DNA of 64,000 nt from an uncultured Desulfobulbaceae bacterium (lineage in GTDB: Bacteria; Desulfobacterota; Desulfobulbia; Desulfobulbales; Desulfobulbaceae), in assembly GCA_947259225.1 (NCBI GenBank), contig CAMYLK010000013.1, forward strand, positions 1 to 64,000, in the 5' to 3' direction. Positions 27,634-36,901 of the stretch are shown in pieces. The notes beneath the pieces were generated by a model that saw nothing but the letters and a program-made list of their open reading frames with translations, did no database searches and was not told the origin of the DNA. Each line of letters starts with the position of its first letter. Positions within the stretch are counted from its first letter, which is position 1. The position numbers and the translations under genes are program-made.

Positions 27634-28734
27634 TTAAAAAAAACCATGAATCAGGATGTCATCACCGAGCGGAAGAACTTCAACCTTTTTCAAGGTAAGC
27701 CTCTCAGCAGCATCGACACAAGTAAATCCATCAAGGAGTGAAATGCCCTGCTCACCAATAAAAAATGGCGCTGTAAAGAGGTACATTTCATCTACAAGAT
27801 TGTTTCGCAGAAGGGACCCGTGAATTTTTGCTCCCCCTTCAACCAGGACAGAGGTTATATCAGATTGACCCAATACTGAAAATACATCATGCAGGTCGAG
27901 CTGCTCATTATTATCAAGCTTTACCCTCCGGATAATTGCCCCGGCTTCGTGAAGAAGTTGCTCGTTTTTCACAGGAGCATGGGGACCGCAGAATATCCAG
28001 ATGGGAGATTCGCTCTGCAATCGAAGCATACGAGCTTGAGGCGAAAGCCGCAAGTTGGAATCAAGTATGATTCTTAAAGGATCTTTTGGAGCATGATCGC
28101 TGTACAACCGGGTAGTAAGAGATGGATCGTCAATTATTGCAGTGTCTATTCCAACGAGGATCGCATCACTTGAGTTGCGGAGCTGATGGGTAACTTCTCT
28201 GGAGTATTCGCCCGTAATCTGTCCACCACTACCTGCACGATACGTTATCTTTCCATCCAGGCTCATACCGGCTTTCATGGTAATCCAGGGCAATCCTGTA
28301 GAAGTATGTTTGATAAACGGACGGTTGATCTCACAGCATTCTTTTTCAAGAAGTCCTGTCTCAACAATTATGCCATGTGATTCCAGAAAACTACACCCAC
28401 CCCCGGCAACAGCAGGGTTTGGATCAGTCATGCCGACAATTACCCTTGCAATTCCTGCTTCCAGTATTGCATGTGTGCACGGAGGAGTTCTGCCGGTATG
28501 ATTACATGGCTCCAGGGTAACATAAAGTGTAGAATTTGGAGTGTTTGCACCTGCATCTGCGATGGCATGAACTTCAGCATGGGGTGTGCCGGCTTTTTTG
28601 TGATATCCTTTCCCTACAACACTGTCCTCACTGACAATAACAGCACCTACACAGGGATTCGGAGAAGTCCTGCCCAACCCTTTACGGGCTAATTCAAGGG
28701 CAAGATTCATATAATGAGAATCTTTTTTTGACAT
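27634..28734 (-). CDS. ribD: Riboflavin biosynthesis deaminase/reductase
   Basis: Bifunctional enzyme for the second and third steps of riboflavin synthesis, 366 residues. The N-terminal deaminase domain (1-145) has the zinc site HAEVHAI and PCNHTGRTPPCTHAI. The C-terminal reductase domain (147-366) has MSLDGKI, LVGIDTAIIDDPSLTTR, LRIILDSNLR and LVEGGAKIHGSLL. It lies next to nrdR, a common pairing in this group. No FMN riboswitch is seen upstream. Confidence 0.95.
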   Translation of the reverse strand: MSKKDSHYMNLALELARKGLGRTSPNPCVGAVIVSEDSVVGKGYHKKAGTPHAEVHAIADAGANTPNSTLYVTLEPCNHTGRTPPCTHAILEAGIARVIVGMTDPNPAVAGGGCSFLESHGIIVETGLLEKECCEINRPFIKHTSTGLPWITMKAGMSLDGKITYRAGSGGQITGEYSREVTHQLRNSSDAILVGIDTAIIDDPSLTTRLYSDHAPKDPLRIILDSNLRLSPQARMLRLQSESPIWIFCGPHAPVKNEQLLHEAGAIIRRVKLDNNEQLDLHDVFSVLGQSDITSVLVEGGAKIHGSLLRNNLVDEMYLFTAPFFIGEQGISLLDGFTCVDAAERLTLKKVEVLPLGDDILIHGFF

Positions 28735-28788
28735 GGAAACAATGCTGCGCAGATCAAATGAAAAGAGGTATTTTAAAATGATTTACTA

Positions 28789-29259
28789 TCAGCTCTGAGA
28801 ACCGTCTTTTTCCTGGAGGAAACCTTTCAATTCGTGCATAAATTCGTTCACATCCTTAAACTGACGATATACAGAGGCGAAACGAACATAGGCAACTACG
28901 TCAAGATCAGGCAATGCTTCCATTACCCATTCGCCAATCTTGGTTGTCGGGATCTCCTTTCCTCCGGTATCCTGAAGTCTTCCTTCAATAGCGTCAACAA
29001 AACGGTCAATATCAGCCATGCTGACAGGTCTCTTTTCACAAGCTTTTTCCAGCCCGCCAACAATCTTGCCGCGATCCCAAGGCTCACGCCTTCCATCTTT
29101 TTTGACAAGCATGGGCAGCATCACCTCGATGCGTTCATACGTTGTGAATCGCTGGTTACACTCGATGCATGCTCTGCGTCGCCGAGTAATTGTCTTGTCC
29201 TTGTTCAGTCGCGAATCAATTACTTTATTGTCCAGATGGCCACAATATGGGCATTTCAT
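28789..29259 (-). CDS. nrdR: Transcriptional repressor NrdR
   Basis: Represses ribonucleotide reductase genes when bound to dATP. The 156-residue protein has an N-terminal zinc ribbon ([31 protein letters not shown]) and an ATP-cone domain (about 50-140; [15 protein letters not shown]). It is positioned between glyA and ribD, as in many related genomes. GGGGATTAT precedes the ATG. Confidence 0.96.
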   Translation of the reverse strand: MKCPYCGHLDNKVIDSRLNKDKTITRRRRACIECNQRFTTYERIEVMLPMLVKKDGRREPWDRGKIVGGLEKACEKRPVSMADIDRFVDAIEGRLQDTGGKEIPTTKIGEWVMEALPDLDVVAYVRFASVYRQFKDVNEFMHELKGFLQEKDGSQS

Positions 29260-29295
29260 CGGTATAATCCCCTGTGTTATTGTTAATCTAATCTC

Positions 29296-30534
29296 TTAAT
29301 TACCAGCGTAGAGAGGCAGTCTGTTGCACAATTGCATAACAATCTTTCTGATCTCTGCTATTTCAGACGCATCACGATTGCTTATGACTGTATTTATCCA
29401 ATCGCCGATCTGTTCCATTTCTTTTTCTTTTAAACCACGTGTTGTCACCGAAGGTGTACCTATTCTGATACCACCGGTCACAAAACGAGATTCCGTATCA
29501 AATGGAATTGCGTTTTTGTTCACTGTAATGCCTGCCTGTTCAAGCAGGTTCTCAGCCTCTTTACCGGTGATATCTTTATTTTTGAGATCAACGAGCAGCA
29601 AATGATTGTCAGTGCCTCCGGAAACAATACGAAATCCATGTTTATTCAGCCTGTTGGCGAGTACAGCGGCATTAGTAATAACCTGTTGCTGGTAATTTCT
29701 GAATTGCTGGGTCATGGCCTCTTTGAAGCCGACAGCCTTAGCGGCTATGACATGTATCAGGGGACCGCCCTGGATACCTGGAAAAATATTGGAATCAAGC
29801 ATTTTTCCAAATTTTTCTTTAGCCAGAATTAGCCCTCCTCTGGGCCCACGTAATGTTTTATGGGTAGTTGAGGTAACAAAGTCTGCGTATGGCACCGGAG
29901 ACGGATGCACACCGGCAGCAACCAATCCGGCAATATGGGCCATGTCGACCATAAAATACGCTCCAATCTGGTCTGCAATCCGTCGGAATGCCTCAAAATC
30001 GATAAAACGGGGATAGGCACTGGCTCCTGCCACTATCATTTTTGGTCTGTTTTCGAAAGCTACTCTTTCAACCTCTTCCATGTTGATAAACTCTGTCTTA
30101 TTGCTTACCCCGTAAGAAACAAAATTAAACAGCTGACCGGAAAAGTTCACCGGGCTGCCGTGGGTCAAATGACCGCCATGAGCGAGGTCCATACCCAGAA
30201 CCTTGTCGCCGGGCTTTAAAGTGGCAAAATACACTGCCATATTGGCCTGGCTGCCTGAATGAGGCTGAACATTAGCATACTCAGCCTTGAAGAGTTCACA
30301 TGCCCTGTTGATCGACAGGGTTTCAACCTCATCAGCGTAATCACAACCACCGTAATAGCGGCGGTTTGGATACCCTTCAGCGTACTTGTTGGTAAAAATT
30401 GATCCCTGGGCCTCAAGGACAGCTGGTGATGCAATATTTTCCGAAGCTATCATTTCAAGCTGGTTTGCTTGGCGATCCTGTTCTTTTTGAATCAGCTGAT
30501 GTATATCGGGATCAGTTTCTTTCAATGTTGCCAT
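29296..30534 (-). CDS. glyA: Serine hydroxymethyltransferase
   Basis: PLP enzyme converting serine and tetrahydrofolate to glycine and methylene-THF. The 412-residue length is standard. The PLP lysine is in [14 protein letters not shown] (about residue 225). Other conserved parts are [36 protein letters not shown] and [14 protein letters not shown]. It is separated from rpiB by a terminator at 30601-30642 and followed 36 bases later by nrdR. Confidence 0.97.
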   Translation of the reverse strand: MATLKETDPDIHQLIQKEQDRQANQLEMIASENIASPAVLEAQGSIFTNKYAEGYPNRRYYGGCDYADEVETLSINRACELFKAEYANVQPHSGSQANMAVYFATLKPGDKVLGMDLAHGGHLTHGSPVNFSGQLFNFVSYGVSNKTEFINMEEVERVAFENRPKMIVAGASAYPRFIDFEAFRRIADQIGAYFMVDMAHIAGLVAAGVHPSPVPYADFVTSTTHKTLRGPRGGLILAKEKFGKMLDSNIFPGIQGGPLIHVIAAKAVGFKEAMTQQFRNYQQQVITNAAVLANRLNKHGFRIVSGGTDNHLLLVDLKNKDITGKEAENLLEQAGITVNKNAIPFDTESRFVTGGIRIGTPSVTTRGLKEKEMEQIGDWINTVISNRDASEIAEIRKIVMQLCNRLPLYAGN

Positions 30535-30600
30535 TCTTCATTACCTTTCATTCCTATATTGATATTCAGCCGAGCAGGTGTTTGACTGCAAAGTAAATGT

Positions 30601-30642
30601 CAAAAAAAAACCGGCAAGTCCTGTTATACAAGGCCACCGGTT
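30601..30642 (-). terminator. Terminator between rpiB and glyA
   Basis: On the minus strand an imperfect stem AACCGG...CCGGTT with an inner CCT/AGG pairing is followed by eight or nine T. It lies about 100 bases after rpiB and 65 before the glyA start, so the long fatty-acid transcript probably ends here and glyA has its own promoter. Confidence 0.6.
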
Positions 30643-30739
30643 ACCATGCAAGTATTGCGTTCTATTAATCTGAATAACTATTCCACTCGTAGAATCCTAT
30701 AAACTTTCTGTGAAGTTTATCCCCATGTATTCTACAGGC

Positions 30740-31168
30740 TCAGCTTAGCAGATCAAGACGGCGTTGATGACGTCCTCCTGCAAATTGCGTGTGAATCCAC
30801 ACTCTGACAATATCAAGTGCAACTTCGGTACCAATTACCCTGCCTCCGATACAGAGAATATTGGCATTATTATGCTCCCTGCTCATTCGAGCTGTGAAGG
30901 CCTCATGGCAGAGTGCCGCACGTATTTCCCTGTACCTGTTAGCCGCAATGGACATGCCTATTCCTGTACCGCATATGAGTATTCCAAAATCATATTCACC
31001 TGAACGCACATTTTGGCATACCTTGTTGGCAAAATCGGGGTAATCAACAGAGTCCTCAGAATAGCAGCCGGTATCGACCACTTCGACCTTCTCGCCAACC
31101 AGATACGAAATGATTAGATTTTTCAGCTCGTATCCGCCATGATCACAGCCAACAGCTATTTTCATCAT
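30740..31168 (-). CDS. rpiB: Ribose-5-phosphate isomerase B
   Basis: Interconverts ribose-5-phosphate and ribulose-5-phosphate in the pentose phosphate pathway. The 142-residue protein has VGCDHGGYELK at the N-terminus, the catalytic Cys and anion hole in ILICGTGIGMSIAANRYREIRAAL, the CHEAFTARMSREHNNANIL segment and GGRVIG. GGGAG lies six bases before the first of two ATG codons. It lies 18 bases after fabF. Confidence 0.95.
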   Translation of the reverse strand: MMKIAVGCDHGGYELKNLIISYLVGEKVEVVDTGCYSEDSVDYPDFANKVCQNVRSGEYDFGILICGTGIGMSIAANRYREIRAALCHEAFTARMSREHNNANILCIGGRVIGTEVALDIVRVWIHTQFAGGRHQRRLDLLS

Positions 31169-31186
31169 AATCTCCCGGAAAAAAAA

Positions 31187-32428
31187 TTAACGGTCAAACC
31201 GTTTCATAATGATAACACCGTTGGTGCCACCGAAACCGAACGAATTTGACATGACGGTTTTGACCGGCAACTCCCTTGCGGAATTTGGAACATAGTCCAA
31301 ATCACAATCAGGGTCAGGGTTCTCCAGGTTAATGGTTGGAGGTATTATACCGTGGTGCAGAGTGAGAGCACTAAATACGGCTTCAATTCCGCCGGCACCT
31401 CCTAGCATATGGCCGGTCATGGATTTAGTGGAACTCAGGCAAAGTTTGTAGGCGTGATCGCCGAAAACAGTTTTCACGGCCCTGGTTTCACAACGATCAT
31501 TCAAAGAGGTCGATGTGCCGTGTGCATTGATATAGTCAATATCCTCAGGATTCATACCAGCATCATTCAGGGCTTTTCTCATACAAAGCGCTCCTCCTTC
31601 TCCGCTTTCGGGAGGGGCGGCGATATGATATGCATCGCTTGATTGACCATAACCGGCCATCTCTGCATATATTTCAGCACCCCGTGCCTTGGCATGTTCA
31701 AGCTCTTCAAGGATTAACATACCTGCACCCTCGGCGATAATGAACCCGTCACGATCACGGTCAAATGGGCGTGATGCTGCCTGTGGATCATCGTTCCTGG
31801 TCGACAACGCTTTCATTGAAGCAAAACCGCCAACCGCCAGGGGACATACAACAGATTCGGTTCCTCCGGTAATGGCCATGTCACAATCACCATAGGTAAT
31901 GCTTCTGTACGCTTCTCCGACAGCATGAGTTCCAGCTGCACACGCTGTTGTCAAAGCCAGATTTGGCCCTTTGGCTTTAAAACGCATGGAGATATGACCG
32001 GAAGCCATATTTGGAATGATACGTGGTATCAGAAACGGCGTGATTCGGCGGGGACCTTTATTCAACAACACCTCATGATATTGTTCTATAGTGGGCAACC
32101 CCCCCATGCCGCATCCGGTAATAACTCCCACACGCTCTGATTCAGACTCATCCAGTTGGAGACCGCTGTCCTGAAATGCGTACTCTGCCGCAGCCATTGC
32201 ATATTGCACAAACAGGTCGAGATTTTTAGCCTGCTTGGCTTCAAAGAAGTCTTCAGGGTTGAAATCTTTTACTTCTGCTGCGATCTGCGAAGCATGGTTT
32301 GAAGCATCAAAATGTGTTATGCGGTCAATGCCAGACTGTCCTTTTACAAGGGCATCCCACGTTTTAAGGGTGCCTGTACCCAGAGGTGTAACGAGGCCTA
32401 TGCCTGTAACAACTACACGACGTGACAC
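31187..32428 (-). CDS. fabF: 3-oxoacyl-ACP synthase II
   Basis: Condensing enzyme for fatty-acid elongation, 413 residues. The nucleophile Cys is in TTACAAGTHAVGEAY (about residue 163). The two catalytic His are in NAHGTSTSLND and GHMLGGAGG, with Lys in STKSMTG. Translation starts at GTG with GGAG seven bases upstream. It follows acpP by 15 bases. Confidence 0.96.
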   Translation of the reverse strand: MSRRVVVTGIGLVTPLGTGTLKTWDALVKGQSGIDRITHFDASNHASQIAAEVKDFNPEDFFEAKQAKNLDLFVQYAMAAAEYAFQDSGLQLDESESERVGVITGCGMGGLPTIEQYHEVLLNKGPRRITPFLIPRIIPNMASGHISMRFKAKGPNLALTTACAAGTHAVGEAYRSITYGDCDMAITGGTESVVCPLAVGGFASMKALSTRNDDPQAASRPFDRDRDGFIIAEGAGMLILEELEHAKARGAEIYAEMAGYGQSSDAYHIAAPPESGEGGALCMRKALNDAGMNPEDIDYINAHGTSTSLNDRCETRAVKTVFGDHAYKLCLSSTKSMTGHMLGGAGGIEAVFSALTLHHGIIPPTINLENPDPDCDLDYVPNSARELPVKTVMSNSFGFGGTNGVIIMKRFDR

Positions 32429-32443
32429 TATTAAACTCCGAAA

Positions 32444-32677
32444 TTATCCCTGTAGATTGTCAACAAAGTTAATAGCATCCTGAACCGTGGTTATTTTTTC
32501 TGCTTCCTCGTCAGGTATTTCCACGTCAAACTCTTCTTCCATGGCCATAATCAACTCAACCAGGTCGAGGGAGTCAGCTCCCAGATCATCCACAAAAGAT
32601 GCACCGGAGACAACCTTATCTTTGTCCACACTGAGCTGTTCGACAATGATGTCAATCATTTTACTTTCAACCGCCAT
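32444..32677 (-). CDS. acpP: Acyl carrier protein
   Basis: A 77-residue acidic four-helix carrier of acyl chains. Ser36 in [14 protein letters not shown] is the phosphopantetheine site. AGAGGAG is a strong site before the ATG. It is separated from fabG by 264 bases, the longest gap in this operon. It therefore probably has its own promoter, as is common for this highly expressed gene. Confidence 0.97.
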   Translation of the reverse strand: MAVESKMIDIIVEQLSVDKDKVVSGASFVDDLGADSLDLVELIMAMEEEFDVEIPDEEAEKITTVQDAINFVDNLQG

Positions 32678-32941
32678 TGTTTTAATCTCCTCTAGATTGT
32701 AATGAAGTTGAGATTCCTTCTTTTTCTTACCTCAGAGTTTCTCTGAAATAAAACCAATTTTTGATATTATATATAAATCAGGGATTACCCTTTAATTATT
32801 CGCTATCATTTTTGCAATGGAAAGATGTTCGTTTTCATAAAAACATGCAAAAAATAATGATTCTGTGTTGTGACGAGTGTATTACCTTTGTGACCGTTTA
32901 CCCTGTTATACTCTTTCAAGTACTCCCGGGTTACTTTTTCA

Positions 32942-33694
32942 TCAGTTACCCATATACATGCCGCCGTTGACATGGAGGGTCTGTCCTGTCATGTAGCCGC
33001 TGTCAGGAGACGCCAGAAATGCTACAGCTGCCGCTACGTCTTCCGGCTGTCCCAGGGTCCCAAGCGGTATCTGCGCCTTGATAGCATCCTGGATTTCTTC
33101 GGAGAGTTCGCTGGTCATATCTGTAATAATGTAACCCGGAGCTACACAGTTAACGGTAATGCTCCGGCCTGCAAGCTCCCTGGCCATTGACTTTGTCAAT
33201 CCCACGAGACCAGCTTTCGCAGCAGCATAATTTACCTGACCGGCATTTCCGAGAAATCCTATCACAGATGTAATGTTGATAATACGGCCCCATCGGTTCT
33301 TCATCATCCCTTTCATGACCGCCTTGCTGCAGGTAAATGCACCCTTAAGGTTTGTGTTTAACACACTGTCCCAATCTGAGTCCTTCATTCTTGCCATGAG
33401 ACCGTCGCGGGTAATACCGGCGTTGTTAACTAGAACATCGACAGATCCATGGGTACTTGTAATATCCTTGACTGCTTCCTGGACCGCAGATGAATCAGAT
33501 ACGTCAAAACAGCTCAAAAACCCCTTTCCACCATTTTCCTGGATACAAGAAAGTGTTTCTTCGGCTGCTGTAGAGTTGCTCACATAATTTATTCCGACGG
33601 TGGCCCCCATACCGGCTAGACGGACACAGACATTCTGCCCGATACCCCTGCTGCCCCCGGTAACCAATACAATTTTGTCGTTTAATAATGTCAT
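32942..33694 (-). CDS. fabG: 3-oxoacyl-ACP reductase
   Basis: NADPH-dependent SDR enzyme reducing 3-ketoacyl-ACP. The 250-residue protein has the cofactor loop TGGSRGIGQNV, NNAG near residue 90, catalytic Ser in NITSVIG and YAAAK (Tyr/Lys) near 155. It ends in MYMGN. The start shares one base with the etfA stop (TGATG), so the two genes are coupled. Confidence 0.94.
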   Translation of the reverse strand: MTLLNDKIVLVTGGSRGIGQNVCVRLAGMGATVGINYVSNSTAAEETLSCIQENGGKGFLSCFDVSDSSAVQEAVKDITSTHGSVDVLVNNAGITRDGLMARMKDSDWDSVLNTNLKGAFTCSKAVMKGMMKNRWGRIINITSVIGFLGNAGQVNYAAAKAGLVGLTKSMARELAGRSITVNCVAPGYIITDMTSELSEEIQDAIKAQIPLGTLGQPEDVAAAVAFLASPDSGYMTGQTLHVNGGMYMGN

Positions 33695-34884
33695 CAGCTT
33701 CGACTCTCTCTTATTTTAGATGTGAGAAGAGGAACAATATCGAACAGGTCACCAATAAGACTGTAGGTAGCTATATCGCAAATCGGAGCTTTTTCGTCCT
33801 TGTTTATAGCCACGATTGTGTCAGCAGATTGCATACCGACGGCATGCTGGATTGCGCCGGAAATGCCGCAAGCAATATAGAGTTTGGGACATACTGTTTT
33901 ACCGGTTTGTCCAACCTGATGGGGATAAGGTATCCACCCAGAGTCAACAGCTGCACGAGAAGCTGCAACTGCCCCGCCAAGCTCTTCTGCGAGCTCCCTG
34001 ATCAGCTCAAAACCTTTTTCACTGTCCAGACCCCGGCCACCGGCAATGAGAATTTCGACCTCTTGAATATTTACGTTGTCCTGTTCACTTTGAACTGACT
34101 CGATTACTTCAACCTTGGACTTGAGAGACTCTTCAGAAGGAACAATCCGTATCACCTCACCCTGGCGACTGGGGTCAGGCTGGGCCGGTTTCATGACCTT
34201 GGGGCGTACAGTTGCCATTTGTGGCCTGGAATGAGGACATTCAATAGTTGCCATGATATTGCCACCGAAAGCAGGTCTGGTCTGGAGCAGCATCCCGTCT
34301 TCCTGGCGAATGGAAAGCTGGGTGCAGTCTGCCGTCAATCCTGCACCGAGGGTATTGGCAACCTGTGGAATAAAAGATCTCCCAATGGCTGTAGCGCCGG
34401 CTAAAACCACCTCAGGTTTGAATTCCCGAACGAGATCTTCAAGTACACGGCCGTATATGTCTTCCCTGAACTGCTCAAGCTGGGGATCATCAGCAAAATA
34501 AACTTTGTCCGCACCGGAAGCTACCAGGGAACCAACGTGCTTTTCAACACCGGACCCAAAAATGACCGCACTCAGCTGCACACCTCGCTGATTAGCCAGT
34601 TGCCGTCCGATCCCCAACAATTCATACGAGACAGCAGCTACTTTGCCATTGCGGTATTCGGCAAACACCCATATGCCTGACCATTCATCAAGGTCAGCCT
34701 GGACGGTTTTTTCAGTACCTTCTATATGAAGAGCCTCCGGTTCGCAGGTATCAACACAACTACCGCATAGTGTACAGTTATCATCTACAACAGCACACCC
34801 TTCCACAACGGTTATGGCTCCAAAAGCACAGTTTTCCTCGCAGACACTACATCCGATACACTTATCACAGTCAATTATAAGCAT
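33694..34884 (-). CDS. etfA: Electron transfer flavoprotein alpha subunit with N-terminal ferredoxin domain
   Basis: A 396-residue EtfA. Residues 1-60 form a two-[4Fe-4S] ferredoxin domain (CDKCIGCSVCEENC and CTLCGSCVDTC, each CxxCxxCxxxC). The canonical EtfA domain follows, with the FAD-binding GRGLDSEKGFELI, GWIPYPHQVGQTGKTVCPKLY, ACGISGAIQHAVGM and VAINKDEKAPICDIA. The ferredoxin fusion resembles CarE-type ETFs of anaerobes, which support flavin-based electron bifurcation; bifurcation here is inference. It partners with EtfB and the adjacent acyl-CoA dehydrogenase. Confidence 0.95.
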   Translation of the reverse strand: MLIIDCDKCIGCSVCEENCAFGAITVVEGCAVVDDNCTLCGSCVDTCEPEALHIEGTEKTVQADLDEWSGIWVFAEYRNGKVAAVSYELLGIGRQLANQRGVQLSAVIFGSGVEKHVGSLVASGADKVYFADDPQLEQFREDIYGRVLEDLVREFKPEVVLAGATAIGRSFIPQVANTLGAGLTADCTQLSIRQEDGMLLQTRPAFGGNIMATIECPHSRPQMATVRPKVMKPAQPDPSRQGEVIRIVPSEESLKSKVEVIESVQSEQDNVNIQEVEILIAGGRGLDSEKGFELIRELAEELGGAVAASRAAVDSGWIPYPHQVGQTGKTVCPKLYIACGISGAIQHAVGMQSADTIVAINKDEKAPICDIATYSLIGDLFDIVPLLTSKIRESRS

Positions 34885-34941
34885 TTATTCTTCCACAATG
34901 ATACGTAAACCCTGGCAAGTGAGCACAGTGCTTTATATATC

Positions 34942-35721
34942 CTAGAGATACCCTTTAAGTTCTTTAACAAGCTGGGTTACCTGTTCTTCTGGAGAACCGT
35001 TGAAAACTGTGCGGTCCCCACGGGGCTTGGGGGTAAAAACCTTTACAACCTGTGTAGGAGACCCTGAAAGGCCAATATATTTCTCCTCTGCATCAATATC
35101 AGATGCAGACAGAACCTTGATATCCGCTTTCTTGGCCTTTATTTTTCCTTTAAGGGAGGGGACCCGCGGCTCATTTATATCTTTAACGACCGTGAGAAGA
35201 GAAGGAAGAGGGAGGCGAACAACATCGTATCCGTCATCCATCATCCTTTCAACAAGGATGAAGTCGTCATCAAGTTCCCTTACTTTTTGGACGCAGGTGA
35301 TATAAGGCATATTGAGCTGGCAGGCCAGACCTGGCCCAACCTGTGCTGTGTCACCATCTATTGCCTGTTTACCGCAAAGGATCAGGTCAAATTCCCCCTG
35401 AGACCTGGCTGCCATACCCAGTGTGTAAGAAGTTGCCCAGGTATCAGCTCCGGCAAAAGCCCTGTCAGAAACAAGAACACCTTCATCTGCACCGCAGGAA
35501 ATAGCTTCACGCAACACCGCTTCTGCCTGGGGAGGGCCCATTGACAAGACTGTCACGGTACCACCATTTTCTTCTTTTATCCGAACAGCCTCTTCAAGTG
35601 CATGACGATCAAAGGGGTTCATAATGGATTCAACACCCTCACGAGCCATCGTGTTGGTTACAGGATCAAGCCTGACATCCTTTGTGTCAGGTACCTGTTT
35701 AATACAAACTAATATATTCAT
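34942..35721 (-). CDS. etfB: Electron transfer flavoprotein beta subunit
   Basis: A 259-residue partner of EtfA. It starts ILVCIKQVPDTKDVRLDP, has NPFDRHALEEAVRIKE near residue 36, and CGKQAIDGDTAQVGPGLA near 118, the family's nucleotide-binding stretch. It lies 20 bases after acd and 57 bases before etfA. NAD(H) versus AMP binding, which distinguishes bifurcating from simple ETFs, cannot be settled by eye. Confidence 0.95.
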   Translation of the reverse strand: MNILVCIKQVPDTKDVRLDPVTNTMAREGVESIMNPFDRHALEEAVRIKEENGGTVTVLSMGPPQAEAVLREAISCGADEGVLVSDRAFAGADTWATSYTLGMAARSQGEFDLILCGKQAIDGDTAQVGPGLACQLNMPYITCVQKVRELDDDFILVERMMDDGYDVVRLPLPSLLTVVKDINEPRVPSLKGKIKAKKADIKVLSASDIDAEEKYIGLSGSPTQVVKVFTPKPRGDRTVFNGSPEEQVTQLVKELKGYL

Positions 35722-35740
35722 ACAAGCTGTCCGGATTTGT

Positions 35741-36889
35741 TTACGCGTATTCCTTATTCAGCTCCTGCCCTACAACATTTCGCTGAATCTGGTTAGTACC
35801 CTCATAAATCTGCAGGATTTTAGCATCCCGCATCATTTTCTCAACCGGATACTCTTTCATGTAGCCATATCCGCCAAGGACCTGCACAGCATCAGTGGTG
35901 ACCTTCATTGCCATATCAGTAGCAAAAACCTTGCACATGGAGGATGCTTTACTCATATCCTTGGGATGAGCATCAATATGACGGGCTGCAGAGTACACAA
36001 GTGACCTGCCGGCCTCAATTTGAATAGCCATGTCAGCAAGCATATGCTGTATAGCCTGAAAGGCGATAATCGGTTTGCCAAACTGTACACGCTGCTTGGC
36101 ATAGATTACTGCCTCATCAAGAGCTGCCTGTCCAAGGCCAATACCAAGAGAAGCAATACCGGGCCTGGATACGTCAAGTGTTTTCATGACTGTAATAAAA
36201 CCGGTACCTTTCCTGCCAATGAGCCTGTCCAATGGTATCCGGCAATCCCTCATGATAAGTTCTCTGGTGGCAGATGAGCGGATCCCCATTTTATCTTCCT
36301 TTTTTCCATAGGAAAAACCGGGATCGCCATCCTCAACAACGAACATTGATGCACCACGAGCACCCTTTGCAGGATCTGTAATAGCAACAATTGTGTATAT
36401 TTGGGACTCGCCTCCGTTTGTGATCCACTGTTTGGTACCATTCAGCACCCACTCATCACCGTCAAGCACAGCTGTAGTCTGTACTCCTGAAGCATCACTG
36501 CCCGCATTTGCTTCGGTAAGTCCAAATGCAGCCCATTTCTCGCCGGAGGCTATATCAGGCAGGTATTTTTGCTTCATTTCATCGCTCCCTGCGATCAATA
36601 CGGGAAAAATACCAAGAGCACTGGCGGCATAGCTTGTAGCAACACCGACACATCCCCGTGACAACTCTTCAAGTGCAAGTACTATTTCAAAACAGCCACC
36701 GCCAAATCCTCCGTAATCTTCGGGGATAAAAATGCCAAAAAGGTCGGCTTTGGACATGTCCTGCAAAATAGAAGTGGGAAACTCGTTTTTCTCATCAAGT
36801 TCTGCCCGCCTGGGAATGATTTTTTCATCGGTAATCTCCCGGGCAGTCTCAGCTATCATCTGCTGTTCTTCTGTTAAAAAATAGTCCAA
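35741..36889 (-). CDS. Acyl-CoA dehydrogenase
   Basis: FAD enzyme of the short-chain/butyryl-CoA dehydrogenase type, 382 residues. The conserved FGLTEANAGSDASG and QWITNG (FAD site), RVQFGKPIIAFQAIQHMLADM, and the catalytic Glu in ILQIYEGTNQIQRNV are all present. It is embedded between fabH and etfB in the fatty-acid synthesis operon, where fabD usually stands. It might therefore reduce 2-enoyl thioesters or recycle acyl-CoA rather than serve beta-oxidation; that is inference. Confidence 0.94.
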   Translation of the reverse strand: MDYFLTEEQQMIAETAREITDEKIIPRRAELDEKNEFPTSILQDMSKADLFGIFIPEDYGGFGGGCFEIVLALEELSRGCVGVATSYAASALGIFPVLIAGSDEMKQKYLPDIASGEKWAAFGLTEANAGSDASGVQTTAVLDGDEWVLNGTKQWITNGGESQIYTIVAITDPAKGARGASMFVVEDGDPGFSYGKKEDKMGIRSSATRELIMRDCRIPLDRLIGRKGTGFITVMKTLDVSRPGIASLGIGLGQAALDEAVIYAKQRVQFGKPIIAFQAIQHMLADMAIQIEAGRSLVYSAARHIDAHPKDMSKASSMCKVFATDMAMKVTTDAVQVLGGYGYMKEYPVEKMMRDAKILQIYEGTNQIQRNVVGQELNKEYA

Positions 36890-36901
36890 GGTATTCTCCT
36901 T

